A DNA stretch of 8,182 nt from Defluviitaleaceae bacterium (GTDB lineage Bacteria > Bacillota > Clostridia > Lachnospirales > UBA5962), in NCBI GenBank assembly GCA_009787435.1, contig WRFW01000165.1, positions 1 to 8,182 on the forward strand. The letters are read 5' to 3'. A program made the translations under genes and the position numbers. Below, in pieces: positions 1 through 6,690 of this stretch. A model generated the notes under the pieces. It saw only the letters and a list, made by a program, of their open reading frames with translations. It searched no databases and had not been told where the DNA came from. Position 1 is the first letter of the stretch, and each line of letters starts with the position of its first letter.

Positions 1-282
1 AAAGAAAAGAAAATTTTAACAGAGCAAGCTCTTGCAGAGGGCAAGCCTGCTAATATCGTTGAAAAAATGATAGAGGGGCGTTTGCAAAAAGGTTTAAAAG
101 AAATATGCCTAAACGACCAAGAATTTGTCAAAGATAGCGATTTCACAGTAAAATCTTACGTTGAAAAAAACTTAGGCAAAGAGGCAAAAGTTTTAAGATT
201 TGTTCGCTTTGAAACAGGCGAGGGAATAGAGAAAAAAGAAGAAAACTTTGCAGAAGAAGTAGCAAAAGCAATCCAAGGCTAA
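1..282 (+). CDS. tsf: Elongation factor Ts, C-terminal part (5' end outside window)
   Basis: EF-Ts is the cytosolic guanine-nucleotide exchange factor that recycles EF-Tu from the GDP to the GTP form during translation. The reading frame is open from base 1, so only the last 93 residues are present. What can be seen matches the conserved C-terminal region of the family: EGKPANIVEKMIEGRL, then a KEICLNDQEFVKD block, then RFETGEGIEKKEENFAEEVA just before the stop at 280-282. An internal ATG at 67 is not the start, because the conserved block begins upstream of it. The gene would normally follow rpsB (off the left edge). In many bacteria it precedes pyrH and frr, but here it is followed by a terminator and an unrelated operon. 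Identification is firm; the N-terminal EF-Tu-binding region cannot be checked. Confidence 0.96.
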   Translation, partial: KEKKILTEQALAEGKPANIVEKMIEGRLQKGLKEICLNDQEFVKDSDFTVKSYVEKNLGKEAKVLRFVRFETGEGIEKKEENFAEEVAKAIQG

Positions 283-315
283 TGCTTCTTAATAATTAAA
301 CAATCAAACCTTTTT

Positions 316-354
316 AAAAAGGCAGTGGATTTATATTTTCACTGTCTTTTTATT
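316..354 (+). terminator. Rho-independent terminator of tsf
   Basis: The arms AAAAAGGCAGTG (316-327) and CACTGTCTTTTT (340-351) pair over 12 bp with a single G-T wobble, around a 12-nt AT-rich loop. The 3' arm runs into a T-rich tail. It lies 33 nt after the tsf stop, so it should end the rpsB-tsf type transcript and separate it from bcp. Confidence 0.88.
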
Positions 355-365
355 ATTGTGGATTT

Positions 366-382
366 GGATAAATTGATTATCC
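366..382. repeat. Short inverted repeat GGATAA-N5-TTATCC
   Basis: GGATAA (366-371) and TTATCC (377-382) form a perfect 6-bp dyad around the spacer ATTGA. It sits between the tsf terminator and the bcp promoter. It resembles an operator (GATAA/TTATC half-sites recall Fur-family sites), but the half-site spacing is two bases longer than in a canonical Fur box and it lies about 50 bp upstream of the predicted -35. It could also be chance in AT-rich DNA. Confidence 0.3.
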
Positions 383-419
383 CTTTTCTGAATACAATTT
401 ATTACATACCCTCATTAAC

Positions 420-447
420 CTATTAAAAACGATTGCTTTTTTAATAG
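420..447. repeat. Perfect 10-bp inverted repeat over the bcp promoter -35
   Basis: CTATTAAAAA (420-429) and TTTTTAATAG (438-447) are exact reverse complements separated by the 8-nt spacer CGATTGCT. The predicted -35 hexamer (433-438) lies in the spacer and touches the right arm, which is the position expected of a repressor operator. Alternative readings are a weak AT-rich hairpin or a relic terminator, since the right arm contains a six-T run. The symmetry is seen directly; an operator role is inferred. Confidence 0.45.
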
Positions 448-461
448 AATTGTGTTAGAAT
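433..461 (+). promoter_or_regulatory. Predicted sigma-A promoter of the bcp-ychF-esterase operon
   Basis: A -35-like TTGCTT (433-438) is separated by 17 bp from the -10 hexamer TAGAAT (456-461). The -10 is preceded by TGT (453-455), giving an extended -10 (TGn) that would compensate for the mediocre -35. Transcription would start near 468 and leave a leader of about 50 nt. A second candidate -10, a perfect TATAAT at 475-480, lies further on; its best -35 match, TTGTGT at 450-455, is 19 bp away, which is longer than ideal. Both may be used. Confidence 0.55.
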
Positions 462-481
462 TATGTATAAAAACTATAATT

Positions 482-498
482 AACCGCTTTCGGTGGTT
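482..498 (+). promoter_or_regulatory. Small hairpin in the bcp leader
   Basis: AACCGC (482-487) can pair with GTGGTT (493-498), with one G-T wobble and a TTTCG loop. It lies about 10 nt upstream of the SD GGAGG (508-512), itself 7 nt from the bcp ATG. It does not cover the SD and has no T-tract after it, so it is more likely a 5' stabilising stem, or part of a binding site, than a terminator. Confidence 0.35.
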
Positions 499-519
499 TA
501 ATATTACGGAGGAATAGAT

Positions 520-987
520 ATGTTAAAAAAAGGTGATAAAGCACCAAATTTTACACTGCCAAATAAAGATGGTGAAAATTATTCATTAGAAGATTTTAAA
601 GGCAAAAAAGTTGTAATTTTCTTTTATCCGAAAGATAATACACCAGGGTGCTCACGCCAAGCTTGTGCTTTTGGGGAAACTATGCCTAAATTTGAAGAAA
701 AAAACGTTCACATAATAGGAATAAGTAAAGACGGGCAAGAAAGCCATGCAAAGTTTATAGAAAAATATAGTTTACCATTTTTATTATTATCCGATGAAAA
801 TTTAGAAACTATACAAGCTTATGGTCTTTGGAAAGAAAAAACTAACTTTGGTAAAACAGCCTTTGGTGTAGAAAGAACAACTTTCTTAATCGATGAAGAG
901 GGCATTATAGAAAAAATTTATAGGCGTGCAAAAACAGATACTAACGCACAAGATGTTTTGAATTATTTAGAGGAGGCTAAAAAATAA
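520..987 (+). CDS. bcp: Thiol peroxidase, Bcp/PrxQ-type peroxiredoxin
   Basis: A cytosolic peroxiredoxin that reduces H2O2 and organic hydroperoxides using thioredoxin-type reductants. At 155 aa it is the usual length for Bcp. The peroxidatic cysteine is Cys44 in the signature FYPKDNTPGCS. Cys49, five residues later, is in the resolving position of E. coli-type Bcp, giving an intramolecular (atypical 2-Cys) disulfide. These are the only cysteines. The conserved arginine is Arg119 in GVERTTFLID, and the thioredoxin-fold strands KKVVIFFYP and HIIGIS are clear. The start at 520 is supported by SD GGAGG at 508-512 and by an N-terminus (LKKGDKAPNFTL) that begins exactly where the family does. It is the first gene of a three-gene operon and its stop TAA shares one base with the ychF start. 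Peroxide control is possible from the palindromes upstream, but no canonical PerR box was found. Confidence 0.95.
   Translation: MLKKGDKAPNFTLPNKDGENYSLEDFKGKKVVIFFYPKDNTPGCSRQACAFGETMPKFEEKNVHIIGISKDGQESHAKFIEKYSLPFLLLSDENLETIQAYGLWKEKTNFGKTAFGVERTTFLIDEEGIIEKIYRRAKTDTNAQDVLNYLEEAKK
970..976 (+). promoter_or_regulatory. Strong ribosome-binding site of ychF inside bcp
   Basis: GAGGAGG at 970-976 is a near-perfect SD lying in the last codons of bcp, 10 nt before the ATG at 987. It fixes the ychF start and suggests both independent initiation and coupling across the TAATG junction. Confidence 0.75.
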
Positions 988-2084
988 TGAAGTTAGGCAT
1001 AGTTGGTCTTCCAAATGTGGGGAAAAGCACGCTATTTAATTCTTTAACGAAAGGCGAAGCAGTTAGTGCAAATTACCCATTTGCAACTATAGACCCAAAT
1101 GTCGGCATAGTTCCTGTTCCAGATAACCGATTAGAAGTTCTCACTAAAATGTATGAAGCAAATCAAACTGTGCCTGCTATAATAGAATTTGTAGATATTG
1201 CAGGGCTAGTTAAAGGGGCTAGCAAAGGTGAGGGGTTAGGAAATAAGTTTCTTTCAAACATACGCGAAGTAGATGCTATAGTTCATGTAGTAAGATGTTT
1301 TGAAGATGAAAACATAATCCACGTTGATGATGAAGTTAACCCAGCAAGAGATATAGAAACTATAAATTTAGAGTTAATTTTTTCAGATATAGAAATACTA
1401 GAGAGAAGAATATCTAAAACAGAAAAAGCTGCAAAGGCAGATAAAGCCTTAAAAAAAGACCTTGATTTATCAAAAGAATTAAAGTCTATTTTAGAAGATG
1501 GCAAGCCTGCAAGAGTTTATAAAGTTAAAGATGAGGAAGAAGAATTGCTCATAAAATCTTTTAACTTGCTTACTACAAAGCCAGTTATTTATGGAATGAA
1601 TATTACAGAAGAAGACCTTCAAACTAATGGTATGAATAACCCACACGTTTCCGTTGTGAAAAATATAGCTAGTTCTGAAAATGCTACAGCTGTTCCTTTT
1701 TGTGCTAAATTAGAAGAAGAAATAAAAGACTTTACAGAGGAAGAAAAAAAAGATTTCTTAACAGACTTAGGAATAAAAGAAACAGGCTTAAATAGGCTAA
1801 CTTCTGCTGGGTATGATTTATTAGGGCTTATGAGCTTTTTAACTGCTGGCGAAAAAGAAGTGCGTGCGTGGACTATTAAAAAAGGTACTTCTGCCAAAGA
1901 AGCAGGTGGAAAAATTCATTCAGATATAGAGCGGGGATTTATCCGTGCAGAAATAGTGAGCTTTGATGATTTAATTGCAGAGGGAAGTGTAAATGAAGCA
2001 AAAGCAAAAGGGAAGCTCCGCTCTGAGGGTAAAGAATATATTATGCAAGATGGCGATGTAGTTCTCTTTAGGTTTAACGTATGA
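987..2084 (+). CDS. ychF: YchF/OLA1-family ribosome-associated P-loop ATPase
   Basis: A universally conserved Obg-related NTPase that binds ribosomes. Family members prefer ATP to GTP and have been linked to stress responses, including negative control of oxidative-stress defence. At 365 aa it is the typical length. Visible motifs: Walker A GLPNVGKST (7-15); switch I NYPFATIDPN (29-38); G3 DIAG (70-73) followed by Leu74 where Ras-like GTPases have a catalytic Gln; and G4 NITE (205-208), the NxxE variant that explains relaxed or ATP specificity in place of NKxD. A charged helical insertion spans about 125-190 (coiled-coil hairpin). The C-terminal TGS domain is about 278-365, with RAWTIKKGTSAKEAGGKIH and the terminal QDGDVVLFRFNV. 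The start overlaps the bcp stop by 1 nt (TAATG) and the stop overlaps the next gene by 4 nt, so it is cotranscribed with both. Confidence 0.97.
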   Translation: MKLGIVGLPNVGKSTLFNSLTKGEAVSANYPFATIDPNVGIVPVPDNRLEVLTKMYEANQTVPAIIEFVDIAGLVKGASKGEGLGNKFLSNIREVDAIVHVVRCFEDENIIHVDDEVNPARDIETINLELIFSDIEILERRISKTEKAAKADKALKKDLDLSKELKSILEDGKPARVYKVKDEEEELLIKSFNLLTTKPVIYGMNITEEDLQTNGMNNPHVSVVKNIASSENATAVPFCAKLEEEIKDFTEEEKKDFLTDLGIKETGLNRLTSAGYDLLGLMSFLTAGEKEVRAWTIKKGTSAKEAGGKIHSDIERGFIRAEIVSFDDLIAEGSVNEAKAKGKLRSEGKEYIMQDGDVVLFRFNV

Positions 2085-4012
2085 TTAAATTATTAGATAA
2101 TATTTTTAAAAATGGCGTTGTGCTTCAAAGAGATATGCCTATAAAAATTTGGTCTGCCTATGGAAGCCCTGCAAGTAGTATAAATAGCAGTTCAAAAGAT
2201 GATAGTGTAACTCTTAAATTTAACGAAGATAGTTATGAAACTAAGCGAGATAATAATGGCTATTTTGAATTTATATTGCCTGCAAAATCTTTTGGCGGTC
2301 CTCATAAAATGTCTGTTTCTTCGGGCGGTTTAGTAGAAGAGATAGAAGATGTTTTTATTGGAGATGTTTGGGTTTGTGCTGGTCAATCAAATATGGAATT
2401 GCCTATGATTCGTGTAAAAAGAATGTTTTCAGAAGAACTTAAAAATAGTGAAAATAACTATATTCGTCAATATCATGTCCCTTTGACTTCTGAATTTCAC
2501 GAAGAAAAGAGACAAACGCCTAATAGTGAATGGGTTTCAGTAAAAAAAGGTGAGCTAGAAAATTTTTCAGCAGTCGGTTTTTTCTTTGCAAGTAAGTTAT
2601 ATGAGAAATATAAAGTGCCTATAGGTTTAATAATGACTGCGGTGGGCGGCACACCAGTAGAAGCTTGGATGTCTCGCAGGGCGTTAGCTTCTTACCCTGA
2701 AAAAATATTAATGGCGGATGAATGCCAAAAGCCTGGATTTATGGAAAATATAATATCTTCAGAGCAAAAAATGAACGACGCTTGGTATACAAATTTAAAT
2801 GAATTTGATAGAGGTTTAAATGAAAAATGGTATAGTGAACTTTTTGACGATAGTGATTGGAAATCTATTCACCTAACAACCCCTTGGGACGAAGTGGCAG
2901 ATTTAAGAGCTACAGGGGCTATTTGGTTTAGAAAAACTATAGAATTAACAGAGGAACAGGCAGCAGAAAAAGATGTTAGTTTAATTCTCGGTTGTATAAT
3001 TGATGCAGATGAAGTGTATGTAAATGGTGAAAAAATAGGCGGCATCACTTATCGATACCCGCCTAGAGATTATAAAGTTACTAATTTGAAAAAAGGGTTA
3101 AACACTATTGCTATACGTGTTATCGCTTCGCACACTATGGGTGGCTTTATTAATGATAAGTCTTATAAATTGCTATTTGTAAATAGTGAGTTAGATTTAA
3201 AAGATAATTGGCTTTATAAACGGGCTCTATCTTGCCCACCGTTGCCACCTACAACATTTTTTAGAAATAGACCAACAGGCAATTATAATGGAATGATTGC
3301 CCCTTTGCATTCATATGGCATAAAAGGTGTTATTTGGTATCAAGGAGAATCAAACACAGGCGAGCCAGAGGGATATAGTAAAAAGTTTTCTAAAATGATT
3401 ACAGATTGGCGAGATAAATGGAACCAAGAAGATTTTCCGTTTTTATACGTTCAATTAGCCAATTGGTCTCCTAAAGGTTCTTTAATGAATTGGGAACTGC
3501 TTCGGGAAGAGCAAACTAAAACTCTTGAGCTTCATAATACTAGAATGGTAGTATCAATAGATGTTGGCGAGCATAACGATTTACACCCCTTAAATAAAAA
3601 AACTATAGGTGAAAGATTAGCATTAGAAGCCCTTTCCTTAGCTTACGGGGAAGATATAGTTTCAACAAGCCCAAAAATTAAAAGCATAGAGAGACCTATT
3701 GTAGGCATAGAACTAGCTTCAACAAGTTTGATAAAAGAAGATAAACTTATTTTATCTTTTGATACACACGGAAGCAAACTTGCTCTATCTAATTCACCAA
3801 TCGATGAAAAAGTTAGAGGGCTTTCAATTTGGGTAGAAAATATAGAAATCTCTACAGAGGGTATTATTAAAGATAATACTGTAATAATAGAAACACCTTT
3901 TGTTTCCAAAGTTACACATGTTTCTTATGCTTTTACAGACGACCCAGCAGAAGCAAATTTGTGCAATGAAGAAAAACTTCCGGCAGTGCCATTTAAGAAA
4001 AAGCTTGATTAA
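2081..4012 (+). CDS. Sialate O-acetylesterase-like SGNH carbohydrate esterase
   Basis: A predicted esterase that removes O-acetyl groups from sugars; sialic acid is the family namesake, but plant-glycan acetyl groups are equally possible. Length is 643 aa. Order: N-terminal beta domain about 1-90 (GVVLQRDMPIKIW, then GDVWVC); SGNH catalytic start with nucleophile Ser103 in GQSNM; GGTPVEAW (189-196); an inserted beta-sandwich sugar-binding-like module about 235-375, recalling glycoside hydrolase family 2 N-domains (IWFRKTIEL, DADEVYVNGEKIGG, KGLNTIAIRV); return to the hydrolase fold with GVIWYQGESNT (416-426); catalytic DLHP (Asp500, His502); and a C-terminal beta region. No signal peptide is visible, so it should act in the cytoplasm on imported oligosaccharides. 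The start overlaps ychF as ATGA at 2081, with only a weak AGG-containing SD, so translation is probably coupled. True substrate unknown. Confidence 0.88.
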   Translation: MIKLLDNIFKNGVVLQRDMPIKIWSAYGSPASSINSSSKDDSVTLKFNEDSYETKRDNNGYFEFILPAKSFGGPHKMSVSSGGLVEEIEDVFIGDVWVCAGQSNMELPMIRVKRMFSEELKNSENNYIRQYHVPLTSEFHEEKRQTPNSEWVSVKKGELENFSAVGFFFASKLYEKYKVPIGLIMTAVGGTPVEAWMSRRALASYPEKILMADECQKPGFMENIISSEQKMNDAWYTNLNEFDRGLNEKWYSELFDDSDWKSIHLTTPWDEVADLRATGAIWFRKTIELTEEQAAEKDVSLILGCIIDADEVYVNGEKIGGITYRYPPRDYKVTNLKKGLNTIAIRVIASHTMGGFINDKSYKLLFVNSELDLKDNWLYKRALSCPPLPPTTFFRNRPTGNYNGMIAPLHSYGIKGVIWYQGESNTGEPEGYSKKFSKMITDWRDKWNQEDFPFLYVQLANWSPKGSLMNWELLREEQTKTLELHNTRMVVSIDVGEHNDLHPLNKKTIGERLALEALSLAYGEDIVSTSPKIKSIERPIVGIELASTSLIKEDKLILSFDTHGSKLALSNSPIDEKVRGLSIWVENIEISTEGIIKDNTVIIETPFVSKVTHVSYAFTDDPAEANLCNEEKLPAVPFKKKLD

Positions 4013-4028
4013 TTTTTAAAGCCCCTCT

Positions 4029-4066
4029 AATAAGAAAAGAGCCTTTTAAGGCTCTTTTCTTATTTT
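4029..4066. terminator. Bidirectional intrinsic terminator between convergent operons
   Basis: A perfect 15-bp inverted repeat has arms at 4029-4043 and 4050-4064 with the loop TTTTAA. The core is AAAAGAGCC/GGCTCTTTT, and the distal CTTATT part supplies a U-rich 3' segment on either strand, so it should work in both directions. It ends the esterase operon 17 nt after that stop. On the other strand it includes the stop codon (4060-4062) and touches the last sense codon of the transglutaminase gene. Confidence 0.9.
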
Positions 4067-6690
4067 GCTAACACATATCTTTTCACAAAATATTTTGGCT
4101 TGCTCGTATATTTTTGAATATGTTTTTCTATTGTGTTTAATGCTTCATATGCCATTTTTCTTTCTTCGTTAGTTACTGTGTGTGGGCTATACATCGCTTT
4201 TTGATAAATATACGCTATATCTACCATTGTTGTTGTTTCTTCTTTAAATTTAAATCTGCTTCCAATTCTTTTTGAAAATGATATCGCTGTCTCATCTTGT
4301 TGTATATAGCATTCTAAAAATTTTAGTCTTTCTACTATCTCATTAAATATATATATAACTGCTTCGTTGTTTGGCTTTTTTATATTTTTATAATGCTTCG
4401 TTGCTATTATTAAAACACGAAGCACTATTAATATTGCAAGCACACTTAAAACGATAAAAACTGCTTGCCTTAAAATTGGTCTAATATCAAAACCAACATT
4501 AGGCACTACTTCAGTTTCTGTAGTAGTTACTAGGTTTTCTCTATTTGTTAAAAAAGATACTGGTAATAAAGCATCATAAGCGTATTCAACGTCAAAATCT
4601 AAGTTGTTTTCGCCTGAACCAAATTCTTGTTCAAATTGGTTCCAAAATTCTTGAAATTGCTCTTGTGTTAAACTAGAATTTACACCGCCCTCTGCATTAA
4701 AACTGCTTGGGTTTTGAAACATTACACCGAAAGTTTCTGCAGGTGGTGTAGGGTCAAATCTATGCCAGCCAAAGCCTTCAAAATAAACTTCTGCCCAAGC
4801 GTGCCCCTGTCTATTTCGCACATAGAAAAATTCATTATAACCCATGCCCGTCGCTATAAAGCCTTCAACATACCTAGTTGGCATTCCAAGTGCCCTAGCC
4901 ATTACTACAAATGCAGTTGCATAGTGCACACAATACCCCTTTTGTAAGTAAAATAAGAAATGTTCAACGAAGTCTACACCAAAAGGTAAGTTTCCAGGCT
5001 CTAGCGTATAAGGGAATTGGCGGAGATATGCCTCCAACATCCTAGCACGCTGGTAATCATTTTCTGCCCCCTCTGTTACATAAAATGCTAAATCTATAAC
5101 TCTCTGTGGAAGATGTTCTGGAAGTGTTGTGAAATGGTCGTATATAAAGTTTCTTCTTATAATTAAATCGTCTAATAGTTCTATTGTTTCTTCTCTAAAT
5201 CGGTATAAATCTTGCAAGGCGTTCCACTGTATCCAAGGTGTTAAATCACTGCCAACTAAAGGGGGTGGCTCCACTGGCTCTAAATTTTCTATAAATTCTA
5301 ATGCATCTTTAAGCAGCCCACTATATGTTATTTGAAGCAGTGCAGAAGTGTTTACATTTGCAAGGTCAAAATGGTTTATAGTGTATATATAGCTCCTCGG
5401 TATTCTGTTCGTTGCAGTTAATGTTTCATTTCGGTTAGTTTGTATGTTAAACCCAGAAGCTTCGTAAGATAAGATTATTCCGTTATAAAAAATAGACATT
5501 GTTGAGTTGTTGTGTGTATCTATTTTTAAAACATCTACAGTAGTCATAGGGTGTAAAATTAAACTATGTTTTCTTATCTCTGGAATGTATTCTTCTAGAT
5601 TTAAGAAGTTTTCTATAAACTGTGTAACTTCATAATCCGAAGTTAAATATGTTAGCAGCAGTGATAAATTTCGCTCCATTAAATCGGTATTGGCTACCCA
5701 CATACGTCTGTTGTTGTAGTTTTCAGAGTATATATTGTAATACCTGTCGCTTGCTATTAATTCTAATTCTTCACCTGCAAAAGTATTCACCCAAGAATAC
5801 CCTGTATAAGTATCTAAAATAGCACCGGTTAAATATAACACATCTTGATTGCTTTGAACCCTCATAACGACGTTGTAGTTAGGGCGAACATCACCGCCTA
5901 GTCGCCTAGCATCGCCGCTGCCAAAGCCTGTTTGGGAAAGTGAAAAATGCATCGGTCTAAAAGCGTCATAAAGGGTTTCATTTATAAAATTGAATGGGCG
6001 AACTAATAAGTTGTCTGCTGTTTCCCCTGCAAAACCCTCCCTAGGCGTTGGAATGTTTAAGGCAATAATCATAGCAATGGCTGTTATAGGAATTGTATAA
6101 AGCGAGAAAGGGGAATAGTTTTTAAGAGTTTTGCTATTTAAATACTTTATTAAAAATGCTATAGAAGCCGCTATAAATCCATAAAACGCTATATGAAAGT
6201 TAAAAAACGAACTCACTAATATAGTTGCGTATAGAGTAGCTCCAAAGCTAAATAAAATAAAAAAGTTAAAAATTACAAAGCCAAATATAAACACAAACAA
6301 AGATATAGAACCGATTAAAGCCCAAGTAATTACTAGCTCAAATTCAGGCTCATAAGATATTATTCCAGATAAATAATGGGTAGTGTTCAAAATTAGTTCT
6401 GAGATTATTGAAAAAGTTGTATAAGCTGTTTCATAGTAGCTTGAAGTTAAATGCTCATATGTTAATATGCCAGCAGCTACTATTAAAATACACGTGCTTG
6501 CTATTATAGTCCATTTATTATAAAAAATAATTCTAAGCACTGCCAGCGTCGCCATTACTTGCCATCCTATGCTAACTATGTTATAATTAAACTCAGTTGT
6601 GCTCACTATTCCCATTACTAAGGAATATGAAAATAAACTTCCTACAATTATTAAAAAAATTGTTTCCGTTATTATGTTACGTAAGTTCAT
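4060..6690 (-). CDS. TgpA-like membrane transglutaminase/protease-fold protein
   Basis: An 876-aa membrane protein with an extracytoplasmic papain-like transglutaminase-core domain; family members are proposed to act on cell-envelope proteins. About seven hydrophobic segments lie at roughly 8-29, 36-57, 60-77, 117-141, 143-162, 166-182 and 197-212. A large outside region follows, with the TgpA-type block LTGAILDTYTGYSW (287-300). The core carries the full triad: Cys587 in KGYCVHYATA, His630 in GHAWAEVYF and Asp646 in RFDPTPP. A Gln/Glu/Asn-rich linker (about 672-700) leads to a last membrane helix (about 742-763) and a cytoplasmic DUF4129-like tail (about 770-865). Start: ATG at 6690 has SD GGGGAGG 6 nt upstream and overlaps the DUF58 gene by 14 nt. 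It is last in the MoxR-DUF58-TgpA operon, and its stop lies in the terminator stem. It is longer than Pseudomonas TgpA, mainly between residues 300 and 530. Whether it crosslinks, cleaves or only binds is not shown. Confidence 0.9.
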   Translation of the reverse strand: MNLRNIITETIFLIIVGSLFSYSLVMGIVSTTEFNYNIVSIGWQVMATLAVLRIIFYNKWTIIASTCILIVAAGILTYEHLTSSYYETAYTTFSIISELILNTTHYLSGIISYEPEFELVITWALIGSISLFVFIFGFVIFNFFILFSFGATLYATILVSSFFNFHIAFYGFIAASIAFLIKYLNSKTLKNYSPFSLYTIPITAIAMIIALNIPTPREGFAGETADNLLVRPFNFINETLYDAFRPMHFSLSQTGFGSGDARRLGGDVRPNYNVVMRVQSNQDVLYLTGAILDTYTGYSWVNTFAGEELELIASDRYYNIYSENYNNRRMWVANTDLMERNLSLLLTYLTSDYEVTQFIENFLNLEEYIPEIRKHSLILHPMTTVDVLKIDTHNNSTMSIFYNGIILSYEASGFNIQTNRNETLTATNRIPRSYIYTINHFDLANVNTSALLQITYSGLLKDALEFIENLEPVEPPPLVGSDLTPWIQWNALQDLYRFREETIELLDDLIIRRNFIYDHFTTLPEHLPQRVIDLAFYVTEGAENDYQRARMLEAYLRQFPYTLEPGNLPFGVDFVEHFLFYLQKGYCVHYATAFVVMARALGMPTRYVEGFIATGMGYNEFFYVRNRQGHAWAEVYFEGFGWHRFDPTPPAETFGVMFQNPSSFNAEGGVNSSLTQEQFQEFWNQFEQEFGSGENNLDFDVEYAYDALLPVSFLTNRENLVTTTETEVVPNVGFDIRPILRQAVFIVLSVLAILIVLRVLIIATKHYKNIKKPNNEAVIYIFNEIVERLKFLECYIQQDETAISFSKRIGSRFKFKEETTTMVDIAYIYQKAMYSPHTVTNEERKMAYEALNTIEKHIQKYTSKPKYFVKRYVLAK

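Noticed and set aside
366..382. Fur box
   Set aside because: GATAA and TTATC half-sites are present but five bases apart instead of three, and they lie well upstream of the predicted promoter. Recorded only as an inverted repeat.
455..482. Possible PerR box overlapping the bcp -10 (TTAGAAT...TATAA and ACTATAATTA)
   Set aside because: Only about five of eight positions pair in the best 16-nt alignment, and the 7-1-7 spacing of TTATAAT-N-ATTATAA is not kept. It is explained equally well by two AT-rich -10 elements.
283..519. Riboswitch or small RNA in the tsf-bcp gap
   Set aside because: Only isolated short hairpins are visible. There is no T-box, no multi-branched conserved core and no terminator/antiterminator pair just before bcp.
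1283..1897. Minus-strand open frames inside ychF (1283-1504 and 1619-1897)
   Set aside because: They are antisense shadows of a fully conserved gene, of Ser/Phe-rich low-complexity composition and without recognisable motifs.
4714..5335. Plus-strand open frames inside the transglutaminase gene
   Set aside because: They lie antisense to the conserved catalytic core and neighbouring sequence, resemble no family and lack convincing ribosome-binding sites.
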